A DNA stretch of 64,000 nt from Holophagaceae bacterium (GTDB lineage Bacteria; Acidobacteriota; Holophagae; Holophagales; Holophagaceae): NCBI GenBank assembly GCA_016722505.1, contig JADKJH010000007.1, forward strand, positions 1 through 64,000, written 5' to 3'. Position 1 is the stretch's first letter, and each line of letters begins with the position of its first letter. Under the pieces are notes generated by a model. That model saw nothing but the letters and a program-made list of their open reading frames with translations, had not been told where the DNA came from and ran no database searches. A program made the position numbers and the translations under genes. Below, piece by piece: positions 1 through 9,289 of the stretch.

Positions 1-1645
1 CAATGACTCATCCTTGGATACCTTTGTTGGATCAAAGGTGGTGGCTCAGTATTTTTCTGCCCGTACAAAAGATATCGCCACAGGCAACTTCCAACCCCTG
101 CGTTTCACGTTCGTTGGCAAGGATGGCACCACGGATCCAGATCTTCAGAGACTTCGAACTTTCGCGGGCTCGTTCGACTCGGTGACGAAAGGCAAGCTTG
201 TCACTAGTGCCAATGGTGGAAGCTATCAATTCCTGGCGGGAAACCAACTTTTTGGTTCATCGTTTGTACCCGGAATTCAGGCAGAAGCCAGCGCTGCCAC
301 TGTGTCCTTCCCTGTGGGAAACTTCCTTGCCTACGCGACACGGGGTCCGCTTAGTTATTTGGATTCTCAGGTCATCAAGGCTTCCCCGCTACCTGGTTCA
401 GACAGCACCTTCGATCATCCCTTCATCATCGTTCCGGCATTGGTCCCAAGCGGTTGGACCGCTTTTGATGTGCCCGGTCCTTCCCAGGCCACTGGTGGCG
501 GCATGCTGCCGAGCGAAAAACTCTCATCCGCCTTGGCCGAGAACGTGAGTGTCGTGGGGCTTCTGGAAAATGATCGCTTCGAAGATGCCGAGCAGGTCTA
601 CAAAGATTTCGTACTCGAATTCAACATTATTGGATTGGATGCCTCCTACCGTACTGCCATTGGAACGGATCCTCTGACTTTTGGCGCCCGAAGCACCTCG
701 CTGATCCAGGATGGAGCGGCCTCTGCATTTTTCACTCCGGTTCCACGTGTGGAACGCAATCGTGGCGCAAAATCATCCCAGGGTTGGAATCTGGCGGATT
801 TCATCAAGCAATCCGAAGGCTCGTATGTTGTCGTGCACCGCCCTCGTGGACCGAATGGGATATTCACCCTACGGGGTTTTAGTCCCACTGTCCCCCTTGG
901 AACAGGTGTGAATGCTTGGTGGAATGCCACGGGGCCGCTGTCCCAGGGGGCCACCGTGGGCAGCTTCAACGCACTTGAATTGTTGCGTGGCGAAGGCTTC
1001 AGCGCCTCCAACCCTGCTGCCTGGTTCACGGAATTCAAGGCAGTGCGCCGCGATTGGTTCGCCTTGCTGAACCAGCAGACACCCGCGAATTTCACGAAGG
1101 GGCTGGGACTCTCATCAGGCTTATACAGCCTTGATACACCAGTAGGATTGGCACGGACCTATTTAAAATTGGGGACCGCCCTACCGACTCAAACTGATCT
1201 AAGTGCTGTTCAAAACGCGCTAAAGAGCGGTGCTGCTGTCGCCTCCACAGGACCATTATTGGACGTGAGCATCAATGGAATTGGCCCCGGTGGGACCGCG
1301 ACTGGCGCATCTCAGAATATTTCAATCATTCTTTACGCACCAGACTGGGTCCCTGTGGATGAAATCCGCATCATCGCCAATGGCCAAGTGGTTCAGACTC
1401 TTGATCCCAACACGTTCAGCCAAGGCGACAATTCCCGGCAGCGGATTGCCTCAGTGCAATTGAATTTACCCGCCGCAAAGGATGCTTGGATCGTAGTGGA
1501 AGCTGGCGTCCCTCTTGCCCAGACCGGGCCGTATCGTGTGGGCACCCCTTGGTCGAAGATCCAGAAAGGCATGTACCCAATCGCCATCACCAATCCGATA
1601 TTCGTTGATGTGAACGGTGGTGGTTATGTACCCCCGGGGCTTTAA
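1..1645 (+). CDS. CehA/McbA-like (PHP-type) protein, C-terminal part
   Basis: The frame is open to the left edge, so the gene starts outside the window; the TTG at 14 is only the first possible start inside it. About 548 residues are visible. The last third follows the layout of CehA/McbA-family metallohydrolases of the PHP superfamily: a DWFALLN segment, then VGLARTYLKLG, then a segment like 'ALKSGAAVASTGPLLDVSING', then a beta domain with APDWVPVDEIRIIANG and a C-terminal ITNPIFVDVNGGG tail. Where active members carry a GNSDSH-type metal-binding motif, this protein reads GLGLSSGLYSLDTP, without the histidine. It may therefore be catalytically dead, though the N-terminal metal ligands are not visible. 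Its stop overlaps the dnaB start by one base (TAATG), so the two are probably co-transcribed. Family assignment is from motif memory and is moderately sure; substrate unknown. Confidence 0.6.
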   Translation, partial: NDSSLDTFVGSKVVAQYFSARTKDIATGNFQPLRFTFVGKDGTTDPDLQRLRTFAGSFDSVTKGKLVTSANGGSYQFLAGNQLFGSSFVPGIQAEASAATVSFPVGNFLAYATRGPLSYLDSQVIKASPLPGSDSTFDHPFIIVPALVPSGWTAFDVPGPSQATGGGMLPSEKLSSALAENVSVVGLLENDRFEDAEQVYKDFVLEFNIIGLDASYRTAIGTDPLTFGARSTSLIQDGAASAFFTPVPRVERNRGAKSSQGWNLADFIKQSEGSYVVVHRPRGPNGIFTLRGFSPTVPLGTGVNAWWNATGPLSQGATVGSFNALELLRGEGFSASNPAAWFTEFKAVRRDWFALLNQQTPANFTKGLGLSSGLYSLDTPVGLARTYLKLGTALPTQTDLSAVQNALKSGAAVASTGPLLDVSINGIGPGGTATGASQNISIILYAPDWVPVDEIRIIANGQVVQTLDPNTFSQGDNSRQRIASVQLNLPAAKDAWIVVEAGVPLAQTGPYRVGTPWSKIQKGMYPIAITNPIFVDVNGGGYVPPGL

Positions 1646-3015
1646 TGGCCACAGACTGGATTCCGGACCAGCTTCCGGAGGACGTTGACGCGGAACGGTC
1701 GCTCCTGGCCACTTGCTGTGCCCCAGGAGCTGAGAAGGACGCGGCTGATATCGTTTTCCAGCTTCATGAAGAAGACTTTGTCCATCCTGCCCATCGCGCG
1801 GTTTTCCGGGGCCTCCGTTCGTTAATTGAAGCGCGGCTGGAAGTCAATGCGCTCACCTTGAAAGATGTGCTGGACCAGGACGACACCCTTGGGAAAGTGG
1901 GTGGATTTCCCGGACTAGTTGAACTGCTCAGCGCAGAGGAAGTGGGACGTCCCCAGATTCTGGCTGAATTGCTGATGCGAAAGCGCAAGCTGCGTGACCT
2001 GATCCGCATCGGAGCCGGGCTCGCACGCCAAGCCGCTGCGGAAGAAGCACCCCCCGATACCCTCATCGAGCAATCAGCGCAGGATCTCTTCCGGCTGGCT
2101 CAAGGCGATCAACGTAAGAAGGGCCTGGAACACATCGCCGCGGTGGAAGCCGAGGCCATGCCGGCCCTGTTGGAGCGGTTGGAGGGCCGAGGATCGGCAG
2201 GGCTGCGCATGGGGTTCGAGCGGTTCGATGACCTGACCCAGGGTTTGCGCCCAGGCAACCTTGTGATTCTCGCCGCAAGGCCTGGTGTCGGAAAAACGGC
2301 TCTGGCGCTCAATTGGATGCTGCGCTCAGCCATGAAACAAAATGCCCATGTGGCGTTCTTCTCTCTTGAAATGTCTTCGGAGGAAGTCTTCCTGCGGCTC
2401 CTGGCGGCGAAAGCGCGGGTGAACATGAAGCGCGTGGAAGCCGGGAGTTTCAATGATCGTGATCGGAACCAACTGGAAGAAGCTCGCAAAGAACTCCTCG
2501 CGCTTCCTGTCTTCATCAATGATTACGCCAGCATCACCGTGCCCCAGATCATTTCCATGGTGGACAGGCACCTCAGCCAGGCAAACCAGAAACTGGATTT
2601 GGTCATCATTGACTACCTGCAATTGCTGAGCAGTCCCGATAGTTCCAGGGCTGCCAAGCAGAATGAGGCAGTGCGCATCGGTGAGATTTCCCGCGGGCTG
2701 AAGCTGCTCGCCAAGGACCACAGCCTGCCTGTGGTGGTGCTCTCTCAGCTCAACCGGGAAGTGGAACACCGCACGGGAGGCCGCCCCCAACTATCGGATC
2801 TCCGCGACTCTGGCGCCCTGGAGCAGGATGCGGACATGGTCGCATTCATCCATCGACGCACAAATCCGGGCCCGGGGAACGATGAGCCCGAGAATGAGGC
2901 GGAGCTGATCATCGCCAAGCACCGTAATGGACCGACAGGCAGCATTCCGCTTTATTTTGAGGGTGAATTCGCGACGTTCCGCGAACGCATCCGTGAGAGC
3001 GGCCCCACATATTGA
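1645..3015 (+). CDS. dnaB: Replicative DNA helicase DnaB
   Basis: Ring helicase that unwinds DNA at the replication fork and interacts with primase. The 456-residue length is normal for DnaB. The N-terminal all-alpha domain (about residues 10-110) begins with the typical PEDVDAERSLL segment. The RecA-like C-terminal domain has the Walker A motif ARPGVGKTALA (near residue 210), the FFSLEMSSEEV segment, the Walker B strand LVIIDYLQLL and the SQLNREVEHR / LRDSGALEQDAD segments, all diagnostic. The ATG start overlaps the previous stop by one base. The gene converges on the E2 gene with seven bases between stops. Identity is secure. Confidence 0.97.
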   Translation: MATDWIPDQLPEDVDAERSLLATCCAPGAEKDAADIVFQLHEEDFVHPAHRAVFRGLRSLIEARLEVNALTLKDVLDQDDTLGKVGGFPGLVELLSAEEVGRPQILAELLMRKRKLRDLIRIGAGLARQAAAEEAPPDTLIEQSAQDLFRLAQGDQRKKGLEHIAAVEAEAMPALLERLEGRGSAGLRMGFERFDDLTQGLRPGNLVILAARPGVGKTALALNWMLRSAMKQNAHVAFFSLEMSSEEVFLRLLAAKARVNMKRVEAGSFNDRDRNQLEEARKELLALPVFINDYASITVPQIISMVDRHLSQANQKLDLVIIDYLQLLSSPDSSRAAKQNEAVRIGEISRGLKLLAKDHSLPVVVLSQLNREVEHRTGGRPQLSDLRDSGALEQDADMVAFIHRRTNPGPGNDEPENEAELIIAKHRNGPTGSIPLYFEGEFATFRERIRESGPTY

Positions 3016-3022
3016 GATCCTG

Positions 3023-4387
3023 CTATTCCAGGCCGAATGTTCCGGTTTCCAATTCCTTTTTAACCACGCTCATGAACTGATCCGCTACGGCTCCATCGAC
3101 GATGCGGTGGTCGAAGCTAAGACCTGAGTACATCATCTGCCGGATAGCGATGGCATCATTGCCGTTCTCATCCGTCACCACCACCGGGCGCTTCACGATG
3201 CCGCCGATGGACTGAATGGCGACCTGGGGCTGGTTGATGATGGGCAGACCGAAGATGTCACCGAACACACCAGGGTTCGTGATGGTGAAGGTGCCTCCGG
3301 AAATTTCGTCTGGGATGAGCTTCTTGGTGCGGGCACGCTCCGCCAGGTCGTTGAGTGATCGTGCGAGTCCGCCCAGATTCAAGCTGTCCGCGTGCTTGAC
3401 CACCGGCACGATGAGGCCCCAGTCCAGGGATACGGCGATGCCGAGATTGATATCCTGTTTGTAGATGATGTTGTCGCCGTCCACCGATGCGTTCACCACG
3501 GGGAAAGATTGAAGGCCCTTGATGACGGCTTTCATGATGAAGGGCATGAAGCTCAGTTTGGTGCCGTAGGATTCCTCGAAGGCTTTGCGGTGCTTTGCCC
3601 TGAGCCGCGCCGCATTGCTCATATCGATTTCGAAAACCGTGTAGACGTGGGGACTCACCCGCAGTTTCGAGTTCACCATGTTGTCCGCGATGAGCTTCCG
3701 CATGCGGCTCATGGGCTCGATCTTCACGCGTTCGCCGGTGCTGAATGCCGGGACGTGGGGCGTGGGTGGCACCGCAAGGCCTGGAACGGCGCCCATTGTG
3801 GGGGCGCTGGGATCGTGGGCGGCAGCCATCCTGGGCATTTCGCCTGAGATCGGCGCGGAACCCGCAGCGGGCGATGCCGCACCGCCCTTGGCCAGGAAGG
3901 CATCCATGTCCTCCTTGGTCACACGGCCAAGTTGTCCGGTTCCTGGGACCTGGGATAAATCAATGCCATGCTGTTTTGCCATCTCGCGGACCAGAGGAGA
4001 CGACTTTGTCCGGAGCCGGTTTTCGAGGCTGTTGTCATCATCATCAGCGCTCATCGGGTGCAACGGAGCGGCTATCGGCGCAGATGATACAGAAGGAGCA
4101 GCTGCCGCAGCGGCCACACCCGATCCGGATCCACCAGCGCCCAGTTCTGATGCATCCCCAAGCCGCGCCACCACACTGCCAACGGGTACGGTGATGTTCA
4201 CATCCACGAGGATTTCAAGCAGAGTGCCTTGGATGGGCGAGGGTATTTCTGCGTCAACCTTGTCGGTGCTGATTTCGTAGAGCGTTTCATCCTTGCCGAT
4301 TTGTTCGCCCACCTTGCGGTGCCATTTCAAGATGGTTGCTTCAGCGATGGATTCACCCATTTGGGGCATGACGACATCAATGGCCAC
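3023..4387 (-). CDS. Dihydrolipoamide acyltransferase (E2) of a 2-oxoacid dehydrogenase complex
   Basis: Core acyltransferase that moves the acyl group from a lipoyl arm to CoA in pyruvate, 2-oxoglutarate or branched-chain oxoacid dehydrogenases. The N-terminal lipoyl domain (residues 2-77) has the lipoylation motif ISTDKVDAEIPSP with Lys43. An Ala/Pro-rich linker leads to the E3-binding domain (about 130-170, SSPLVREMAKQHGIDLSQVPGTG), a second linker, and the catalytic domain, which ends with the active-site motif DHRIVDG. There is one lipoyl domain and no E1 or E3 gene beside it, so the substrate cannot be told from context; the start MAIDVVMPQMGESI resembles branched-chain/2-oxoglutarate types. 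It lies 10 bases downstream of gatA on the same strand. Confidence 0.9.
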   Translation of the reverse strand: MAIDVVMPQMGESIAEATILKWHRKVGEQIGKDETLYEISTDKVDAEIPSPIQGTLLEILVDVNITVPVGSVVARLGDASELGAGGSGSGVAAAAAAPSVSSAPIAAPLHPMSADDDDNSLENRLRTKSSPLVREMAKQHGIDLSQVPGTGQLGRVTKEDMDAFLAKGGAASPAAGSAPISGEMPRMAAAHDPSAPTMGAVPGLAVPPTPHVPAFSTGERVKIEPMSRMRKLIADNMVNSKLRVSPHVYTVFEIDMSNAARLRAKHRKAFEESYGTKLSFMPFIMKAVIKGLQSFPVVNASVDGDNIIYKQDINLGIAVSLDWGLIVPVVKHADSLNLGGLARSLNDLAERARTKKLIPDEISGGTFTITNPGVFGDIFGLPIINQPQVAIQSIGGIVKRPVVVTDENGNDAIAIRQMMYSGLSFDHRIVDGAVADQFMSVVKKELETGTFGLE

Positions 4388-4397
4388 GATTAACTCC

Positions 4398-5895
4398 TCA
4401 GTTCAAGTGCGGCGGGGTTTGAAGATGATGGCCGGTGATTTGCTGGAAGGCATGGGCTGTTTCCAACAGGAACACGTCCGAAAGGGAGGGGCCGATAAGC
4501 TGCACGCCTACAGGCAGGCCGTTCGCGAAGCCACCGGGCATGGAGAGGCAGGGTAGAGCCGCCAACGGGGTCGTCACGGTGTACGCGTCAGCCAAGTACA
4601 TCGCCATGGGATCCATTGTCTTGTCGCCGATGGGGAAAGCCACGCTTGGGCTTACTGGGGTGGCAATGATGTCGACCTTTCCGAAGGCATCTGTGAAATC
4701 TTTTGTGATCAGGGTGCGGGCTTTCAGCGCCTTCATGTAGAAGGCATCGTAATAACCCTTGGAGAGGCAGAACGCCCCCAGCAGAATGCGGCGTTTCACC
4801 TCCGTGCCAAAGCCCTGCTCGCGAGTTTCAGACATCATTCCGAAAAGACCGTCCGAGCTTTTCCGCGCACCATAGCGTACGCCGTCGAAACGACTCATGT
4901 TGCTGCTCACCTCGGAGGTGCAGATAAGGTAGTAGGTGTCTATGGCATAGGATGTGTGGGGAAGCGAGACTTCGACGACACGGGCTCCCTCACGCTCAAA
5001 GGCCCGCATGGCATTTTCTACGACGGCCCGGACATCAGGGTCCAGGCCACCGCCAAAATATTCTTTGGGAAGCCCTACGCGTAGGCCCTTGAGGGATGCG
5101 GGTTTCAAATCGGCCAGCCGCTCGGTGCCCGGAAGATCGATGCTGGTTGAATCAAAAGGATCCCTACCGGTCATCACACCGAATCCGGCAGCCACACCCA
5201 TGGCCGTTCTGGCCACAGGGCCCCACCTGGTCAAGGCTGGACGCCATCGCAGTGACACCGTAGCGGCTGAGCGCGCCATAGGTGGGCCGGAGGGCGGTAA
5301 CATTACAAAATCCTGCGGGAAGCCGAACAGACCCTCCTGTATCGCTTCCTAGCGCGAACGGCGAGTATCCCGCGGCCACGCTGACGATGGAACCGCTGCT
5401 TGAACCGCCCGGCACCCTGGTGGTGTCCCATGGATTCCTGGTGGGGCCGAAGGCGCTGTATTCACCGCTGGAGCCCATGGCGAATTCATCCATGTTGGCT
5501 TTGGCGATGGGAACAGCTCCTGCTTCCAGCAATCGCTTAACCACAGTGGCGTTGTAAGGGGCAATGTAATCTTTAGTAAGCTTTGACCCATTGCTTACTG
5601 GAAGGCCCTTCCAATGAAAGTTGTCTTTTAACACTACGGGTATTCCCAGCATTGCTCCCTGTTCACCCTGCTGGAGCCTGAAGTCAGCGGCCCTGGCGAG
5701 ATCAAGGCTCCGCTCTGGGTCTGTGAAGGTGATGGCATGAAGGGGAGATTCCTGACGCTGGATATGGTCCGAGCAGACCGGGACCAGGCCTTGGGGAGAC
5801 AGGTCGCCTGCTCTGAGCCCCTCACGGATGTTTTCCCATGAACCTGTCCCAAGCGTGGCAGCCAATGCGCTTCTCCGAGCCATCCAGTGTGCCAT
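4398..5895 (-). CDS. gatA: Glutamyl-tRNA(Gln)/Asp-tRNA(Asn) amidotransferase subunit A, with a frameshift
   Basis: Amidase subunit of GatCAB, which releases ammonia from glutamine to amidate Glu-tRNA(Gln) or Asp-tRNA(Asn). The amidase signature is in the first frame: VVLKDN (catalytic Lys), NMDEFAMGSSGE, VPGGSSSGS (cis-Ser) and SDTGGSVR (nucleophile Ser). That frame is correct up to SSLDQVGP; the family continuation VARTAMGVAAGF...GRDPFDSTS is in the next frame and runs to LPVGVQLIGP and the stop. One extra base in the GGGCCCC tract at 5218-5224 explains the change. Joined, the protein is about 498 residues, close to normal. Because GatA is usually essential, a sequence error is more likely than a dead gene. 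Start codon uncertain (ATG 5895 or 5883). No gatB or gatC in the window. Confidence 0.9.
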
Positions 5896-6004
5896 CAAAT
5901 TTGGAGATTGATCGCGCGAGCAGCTATGATTGGGCTTGCACTCTATCTTCCAACAAGAATTAGGCTACCATCCAGGTTTCGACCTTCTAACCTTTTAAGC
6001 AGGC

Positions 6005-6763
6005 ATGGCCACACAAGCATTCGGAACTACGATGAACCCCTTCGACATTCTTGAAATCCGTGTAGGCGCATCCGCCGACGAAATCAAGGCGTCCTATCAT
6101 CGGCTTGCCAAAATGTGGCATCCGGATCGCTTCACAGGCCCTCAAAAAGAAGAAGCTGAATCCAGGTTCCGGGATATATCAGAGGCCTTCAACGTATTAA
6201 AAGATCCAGAGCGGCGAGGCTGGGCGGAAGAAGAATTTAAAAATGCTCATTCCGGCTCAAGTCCCCAAGCTTCCCAACCGGGGAACACCAATCCTGGGCT
6301 CAACCCCCTTGAGCGGACTCCCGACGATTGGTACCAGGAAGCCTTGAAGGCTTTTCAAAACCTGGATACCGAGCGGGCTCTCGGCCTCGTCCAATTCGCG
6401 ATCAGACAGGACCCAAACCAAGCCGATTACCATTTGTTCCAAGCGAAGGTTCTCGAAACAAAGGGGAGTGACCGTAGATCCATCATCAAGTGCTTTGAAG
6501 CCGCACTTAATTTGCAACCGAAGAATGTTGAAACGATGTTGCGTCTCGCTGAGCACTTTCAAGCATTAGGAATGCAGGCTCGAGCCACTGCGCTCATTCA
6601 GAGAGCCCGGGAAATTTCTCCGAACCATAAAATGTTGAAGCGGATGGGTGTTGCCTCCGGGCCAAGCCATGAAGAAAAGGGCAAGAGTATGGATATCAAG
6701 GGCCTTGGGGACCTAGGCCAGCAGGCCAAAACCCTGTTCAATAAGATTTTGAGGAGAGGTTAA
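6005..6763 (+). CDS. J-domain protein with C-terminal TPR-like region
   Basis: The N-terminus (from Met11, MNPFDILEI) is a J domain: helix II, then WHPDRF with the invariant HPD that stimulates DnaK ATPase, and an ISEAFNVLKDPERR helix. After a Ser/Pro/Asn-rich linker, residues 105-215 form two or three TPR-like repeats (YQEALKAFQNLDTERAL, YHLFQAKVLETKG, MLRLAEHFQALGMQARA). No Gly/Phe or zinc domain is present, so it is a class III (DnaJ-C type) co-chaperone rather than DnaJ itself. The stop is two bases before the PP2C start, so they form an operon just upstream of pilM. The client is unknown; a role in pilus assembly or signalling is only suggested by position. The start could be either ATG (6005 or 6035). 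Confidence 0.85.
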   Translation: MATQAFGTTMNPFDILEIRVGASADEIKASYHRLAKMWHPDRFTGPQKEEAESRFRDISEAFNVLKDPERRGWAEEEFKNAHSGSSPQASQPGNTNPGLNPLERTPDDWYQEALKAFQNLDTERALGLVQFAIRQDPNQADYHLFQAKVLETKGSDRRSIIKCFEAALNLQPKNVETMLRLAEHFQALGMQARATALIQRAREISPNHKMLKRMGVASGPSHEEKGKSMDIKGLGDLGQQAKTLFNKILRRG

Positions 6764-6765
6764 CC

Positions 6766-7545
6766 ATGCGCCTGGTGTCGGCAGGGCTCACAGACGTTGG
6801 TTGTGTCCGGAAACACAACGAGGACAGCATGCGGATGGAGCCTGAACTGGGCCTTTTCGTGGTCGCTGATGGGCTTGGCGGCCATGCGGCTGGTGAAGTC
6901 GCCAGCCAGATCGTGGTGGACCGGGTGACGCAATTTGTTCAGCAGACCATAGAGAAGGACCGCACTTGGCCGCTTGAATACGATGTCACGCTTAATTATG
7001 ACGGTAATCGCCTAAAAGTAGCCTTGCTGCTTTCGGACCAGGCCATCGTCGAGGACATCCGTAAAAACCCTGAACGGGAGACCATGGGATCCACAGTGGT
7101 GGCCTGCCTTATCCAGGGATCGCGCGCGACCCTTGCCCATGTCGGGGATTCCAGGGCCTATATTCTTGACCCCGAGGGTATACGCCAGATCACGAAAGAC
7201 CATTCATGGGTGGCAGAACAGGTAACCCATGGAATCCTTACCCCTGCGGAAGCGCGAGTGCACCCATTCCGGAACGTCATTACCCAAGCCTTGGGCAATG
7301 GCGGGGAGCTGGATGTATCCGTTCAGGAATTCGAGCTTCAAAAAATGGACCGCCTTTTGCTTTGCTCTGATGGATTGTCAGGAATGGTCACGGATTCTGA
7401 AATTTGGTCCATCACCATGGCTGAAAAATCTTTAGAAAATTCAGTAAGTCTCCTGATTGCCAAAGCCAGAGAAAATGGAGGAGAAGACAACATTACAGCC
7501 GTCTTGATCGGGTTTTCTTCTGATGAGGATGGTCCATCTGTCTGA
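6766..7545 (+). CDS. PP2C-family serine/threonine protein phosphatase
   Basis: Stp1/PrpC-type metal-dependent phosphatase of 259 residues, cytoplasmic, with no membrane segment. The PP2C motifs occur in order: DVGCVRKHNEDS (motif 1, metal/phosphate binding), FVVADGLGGHAAGEVAS (motif 2 DG), MGSTVVACLI, LAHVGDSRAYIL, LLLCSDGLSGMV and GGEDNITAVLI (the C-terminal D-N pair). All metal-binding aspartates appear present. It would reverse serine/threonine phosphorylation by Hanks-type kinases, such as the one at 54-57 kb. It lies between the J-domain gene and pilM, with 66 bases to the latter. A second paralogue is at 14379-15305. Confidence 0.93.
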   Translation: MRLVSAGLTDVGCVRKHNEDSMRMEPELGLFVVADGLGGHAAGEVASQIVVDRVTQFVQQTIEKDRTWPLEYDVTLNYDGNRLKVALLLSDQAIVEDIRKNPERETMGSTVVACLIQGSRATLAHVGDSRAYILDPEGIRQITKDHSWVAEQVTHGILTPAEARVHPFRNVITQALGNGGELDVSVQEFELQKMDRLLLCSDGLSGMVTDSEIWSITMAEKSLENSVSLLIAKARENGGEDNITAVLIGFSSDEDGPSV

Positions 7546-7611
7546 AATGCTTGACGTACGCCTCCTAGACGTTATTCTTTAGAACCATTCATCATCAAAG
7601 CGAGGCTCCCA

Positions 7612-8694
7612 GTGGGTCTTTTCGGTAGCAAAAGCAAGTCGCTTGTTGGCCTGGACATTGGCTCCAGTTCGGTGAAGGTGTGCGAGCTTCAACCCATCGG
7701 GAAGGGCAGCGCGCAGCGCTATCGCCTTCAAAAGCTGGGCATAGCTCCGATTCCCACAGACGCGATCGTCGATGGGGACATCATGGACAGCAATGCTGTC
7801 GCATCAGCTATTAGACAGGTACTGGCTGAACAAAAGATCAAATCGCGCGATGTGGCTATTTCTGTTTCAGGTCAGCAGGTGATGGTCAAAAAAGTGACTT
7901 TCCCGCTGATGAGTCCAGCCGAGCTTGCCGAATCTGTCCGGTGGGAAGCCGAAAGTTTCTTCCCCGCCGGCCAAGGTTTGGATTCCTACGCCTTGGATTA
8001 TGCTGTCCTGGATGAACGTGCCGCCGAAGGCAATATGGATGTGGTCCTGGTGGCTTGCCGTAAAGATAAGCTTGAGGCCTATATCTCTTGCGTTGCCCAA
8101 GCTGGGGCCAGGCCTTCCGTAGTGGACGTCGATGTTTTCGCCCTTCAAAACGCCCATGAAATTAATTCTACGGCCGGAGGGAATGATGAAGTAGTCGCCC
8201 TTGTGAACATTGGTGCCAATTTTTCGAACTTGACTATGCTTGTTGGTAATAAATCGGTCTTCTGGCGTGATATTGCTTGGGGTGGCAACCGCTTCACCGA
8301 CAAGCTCATGGAAGATTGGGGCGTCAATCGCGAGGGTGCCGAAGCCTTGAAGCAAGGGAGATCAGCTGAAGGCCGAAGCCCGGAAGAGGTTGCACCTTCA
8401 TTAGCGGCTATTGCTGATGCTTTCACCGATGAACTCAGCCGGACCATTGATTTCTTCCGGTCTAGTTTCAAGATCGACCGGTTGGATCGCGTGCTTCTCG
8501 CTGGCGGCAGCGCAAAAGTTGCGGGCCTCACCGATGTGCTTGGCGACAGGCTTCGAGTATCGGTAGATCGTATGAATCCTTTTTTACTTATCGAGTTGGA
8601 TGACCGAAGTGTTGACCCGGCCGCCGCTCGAGAGATCGGATGTGCGGCTGCAGTTGCCGTGGGCCTGGCTCTGCGCCAAGTGGGGGACCGATGA
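7612..8694 (+). CDS. pilM: Type IV pilus assembly ATPase-like protein PilM
   Basis: Actin-like cytoplasmic protein that binds the PilN N-terminus and links the inner-membrane alignment complex to the pilus motor. The N-terminus SLVGLDIGSSSVKVCEL is the phosphate-1 loop of the ASKHA fold, and LLAGGSAKVAGL near the C-terminus is the adenosine loop. The length, 360 residues, is normal for PilM. The start is GTG with GCGAGG upstream, giving MGLFGSKSKSLVG. It overlaps pilN by four bases (ATGA) and heads the pilMNOPQ operon. Confidence 0.94.
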   Translation: MGLFGSKSKSLVGLDIGSSSVKVCELQPIGKGSAQRYRLQKLGIAPIPTDAIVDGDIMDSNAVASAIRQVLAEQKIKSRDVAISVSGQQVMVKKVTFPLMSPAELAESVRWEAESFFPAGQGLDSYALDYAVLDERAAEGNMDVVLVACRKDKLEAYISCVAQAGARPSVVDVDVFALQNAHEINSTAGGNDEVVALVNIGANFSNLTMLVGNKSVFWRDIAWGGNRFTDKLMEDWGVNREGAEALKQGRSAEGRSPEEVAPSLAAIADAFTDELSRTIDFFRSSFKIDRLDRVLLAGGSAKVAGLTDVLGDRLRVSVDRMNPFLLIELDDRSVDPAAAREIGCAAAVAVGLALRQVGDR

Positions 8695-9281
8695 TCAGGA
8701 TCAACCTCCTCGGAGACGCGCTCGCTCAGGGTTCGGGCAAGAAGCTTGATAAAGCTGAACCCATGCAGGTATATGCCCAGGACGAAGGCGCTGGGCGTTC
8801 CACCTTGCCTATTGCGGGTATTTTGTTTGTATTGCTTTTCTCGGCGATTGGCGGCGTTTACTACATCTGGCTAAATAATGAGATCGAGCGCTCCAATCAG
8901 AAACGTGACCAACTTGCCAAGCAGGTAGAAGAGCTGAAGAAATACATTGATCTTGAAAAGAAATTCCGGGATCAAAAGGAAATTCTGCAGAAAAAAGAAG
9001 AAGTGATGCTGAACCTCAAGAAAAACCAGGAACTTCCTGTTCATTTCATGGAAGAATTGGCCAATAGTCTTCCTGATGATGTATGGTTCAGGGAGGTCAG
9101 CCAAACTGGCACGAATGTCACAATCAAGGGTGAGGCCAGAACTTTTGAGGCGGTTGTGCTTTTCTACAATCGCATACAGAGCCGTACGCGGTGGTTTAAG
9201 AACGTGAATTATCCTGGCGCTGGTAAGCAGGGCAGTACTATTTCCTTCTCCATTTCTTTTGATCTCCAGAACCCGGCCTGA
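8691..9281 (+). CDS. pilN: Type IV pilus inner-membrane protein PilN
   Basis: Bitopic inner-membrane protein of the pilus alignment complex. The start is ATG 8691, giving MIRINLLGD, which matches the conserved PilN N-terminal motif IRINLLP that docks into PilM; longer in-frame starts inside pilM are rejected. A single membrane segment (about residues 40-62, IAGILFVLLFSAIGGVYYIWL) is followed by a charged coiled coil (about 65-110) and a small periplasmic ferredoxin-like domain. Length is 196 residues. It overlaps pilM by four bases; pilO starts eight bases after the stop. Confidence 0.93.
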   Translation: MIRINLLGDALAQGSGKKLDKAEPMQVYAQDEGAGRSTLPIAGILFVLLFSAIGGVYYIWLNNEIERSNQKRDQLAKQVEELKKYIDLEKKFRDQKEILQKKEEVMLNLKKNQELPVHFMEELANSLPDDVWFREVSQTGTNVTIKGEARTFEAVVLFYNRIQSRTRWFKNVNYPGAGKQGSTISFSISFDLQNPA

Positions 9282-9289
9282 GGTAAGCG

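Noticed and set aside
4398..5303. Second half of gatA as an independent gene
   Set aside because: It begins in shadow sequence and its motifs continue directly from the first frame; one inserted base explains both.
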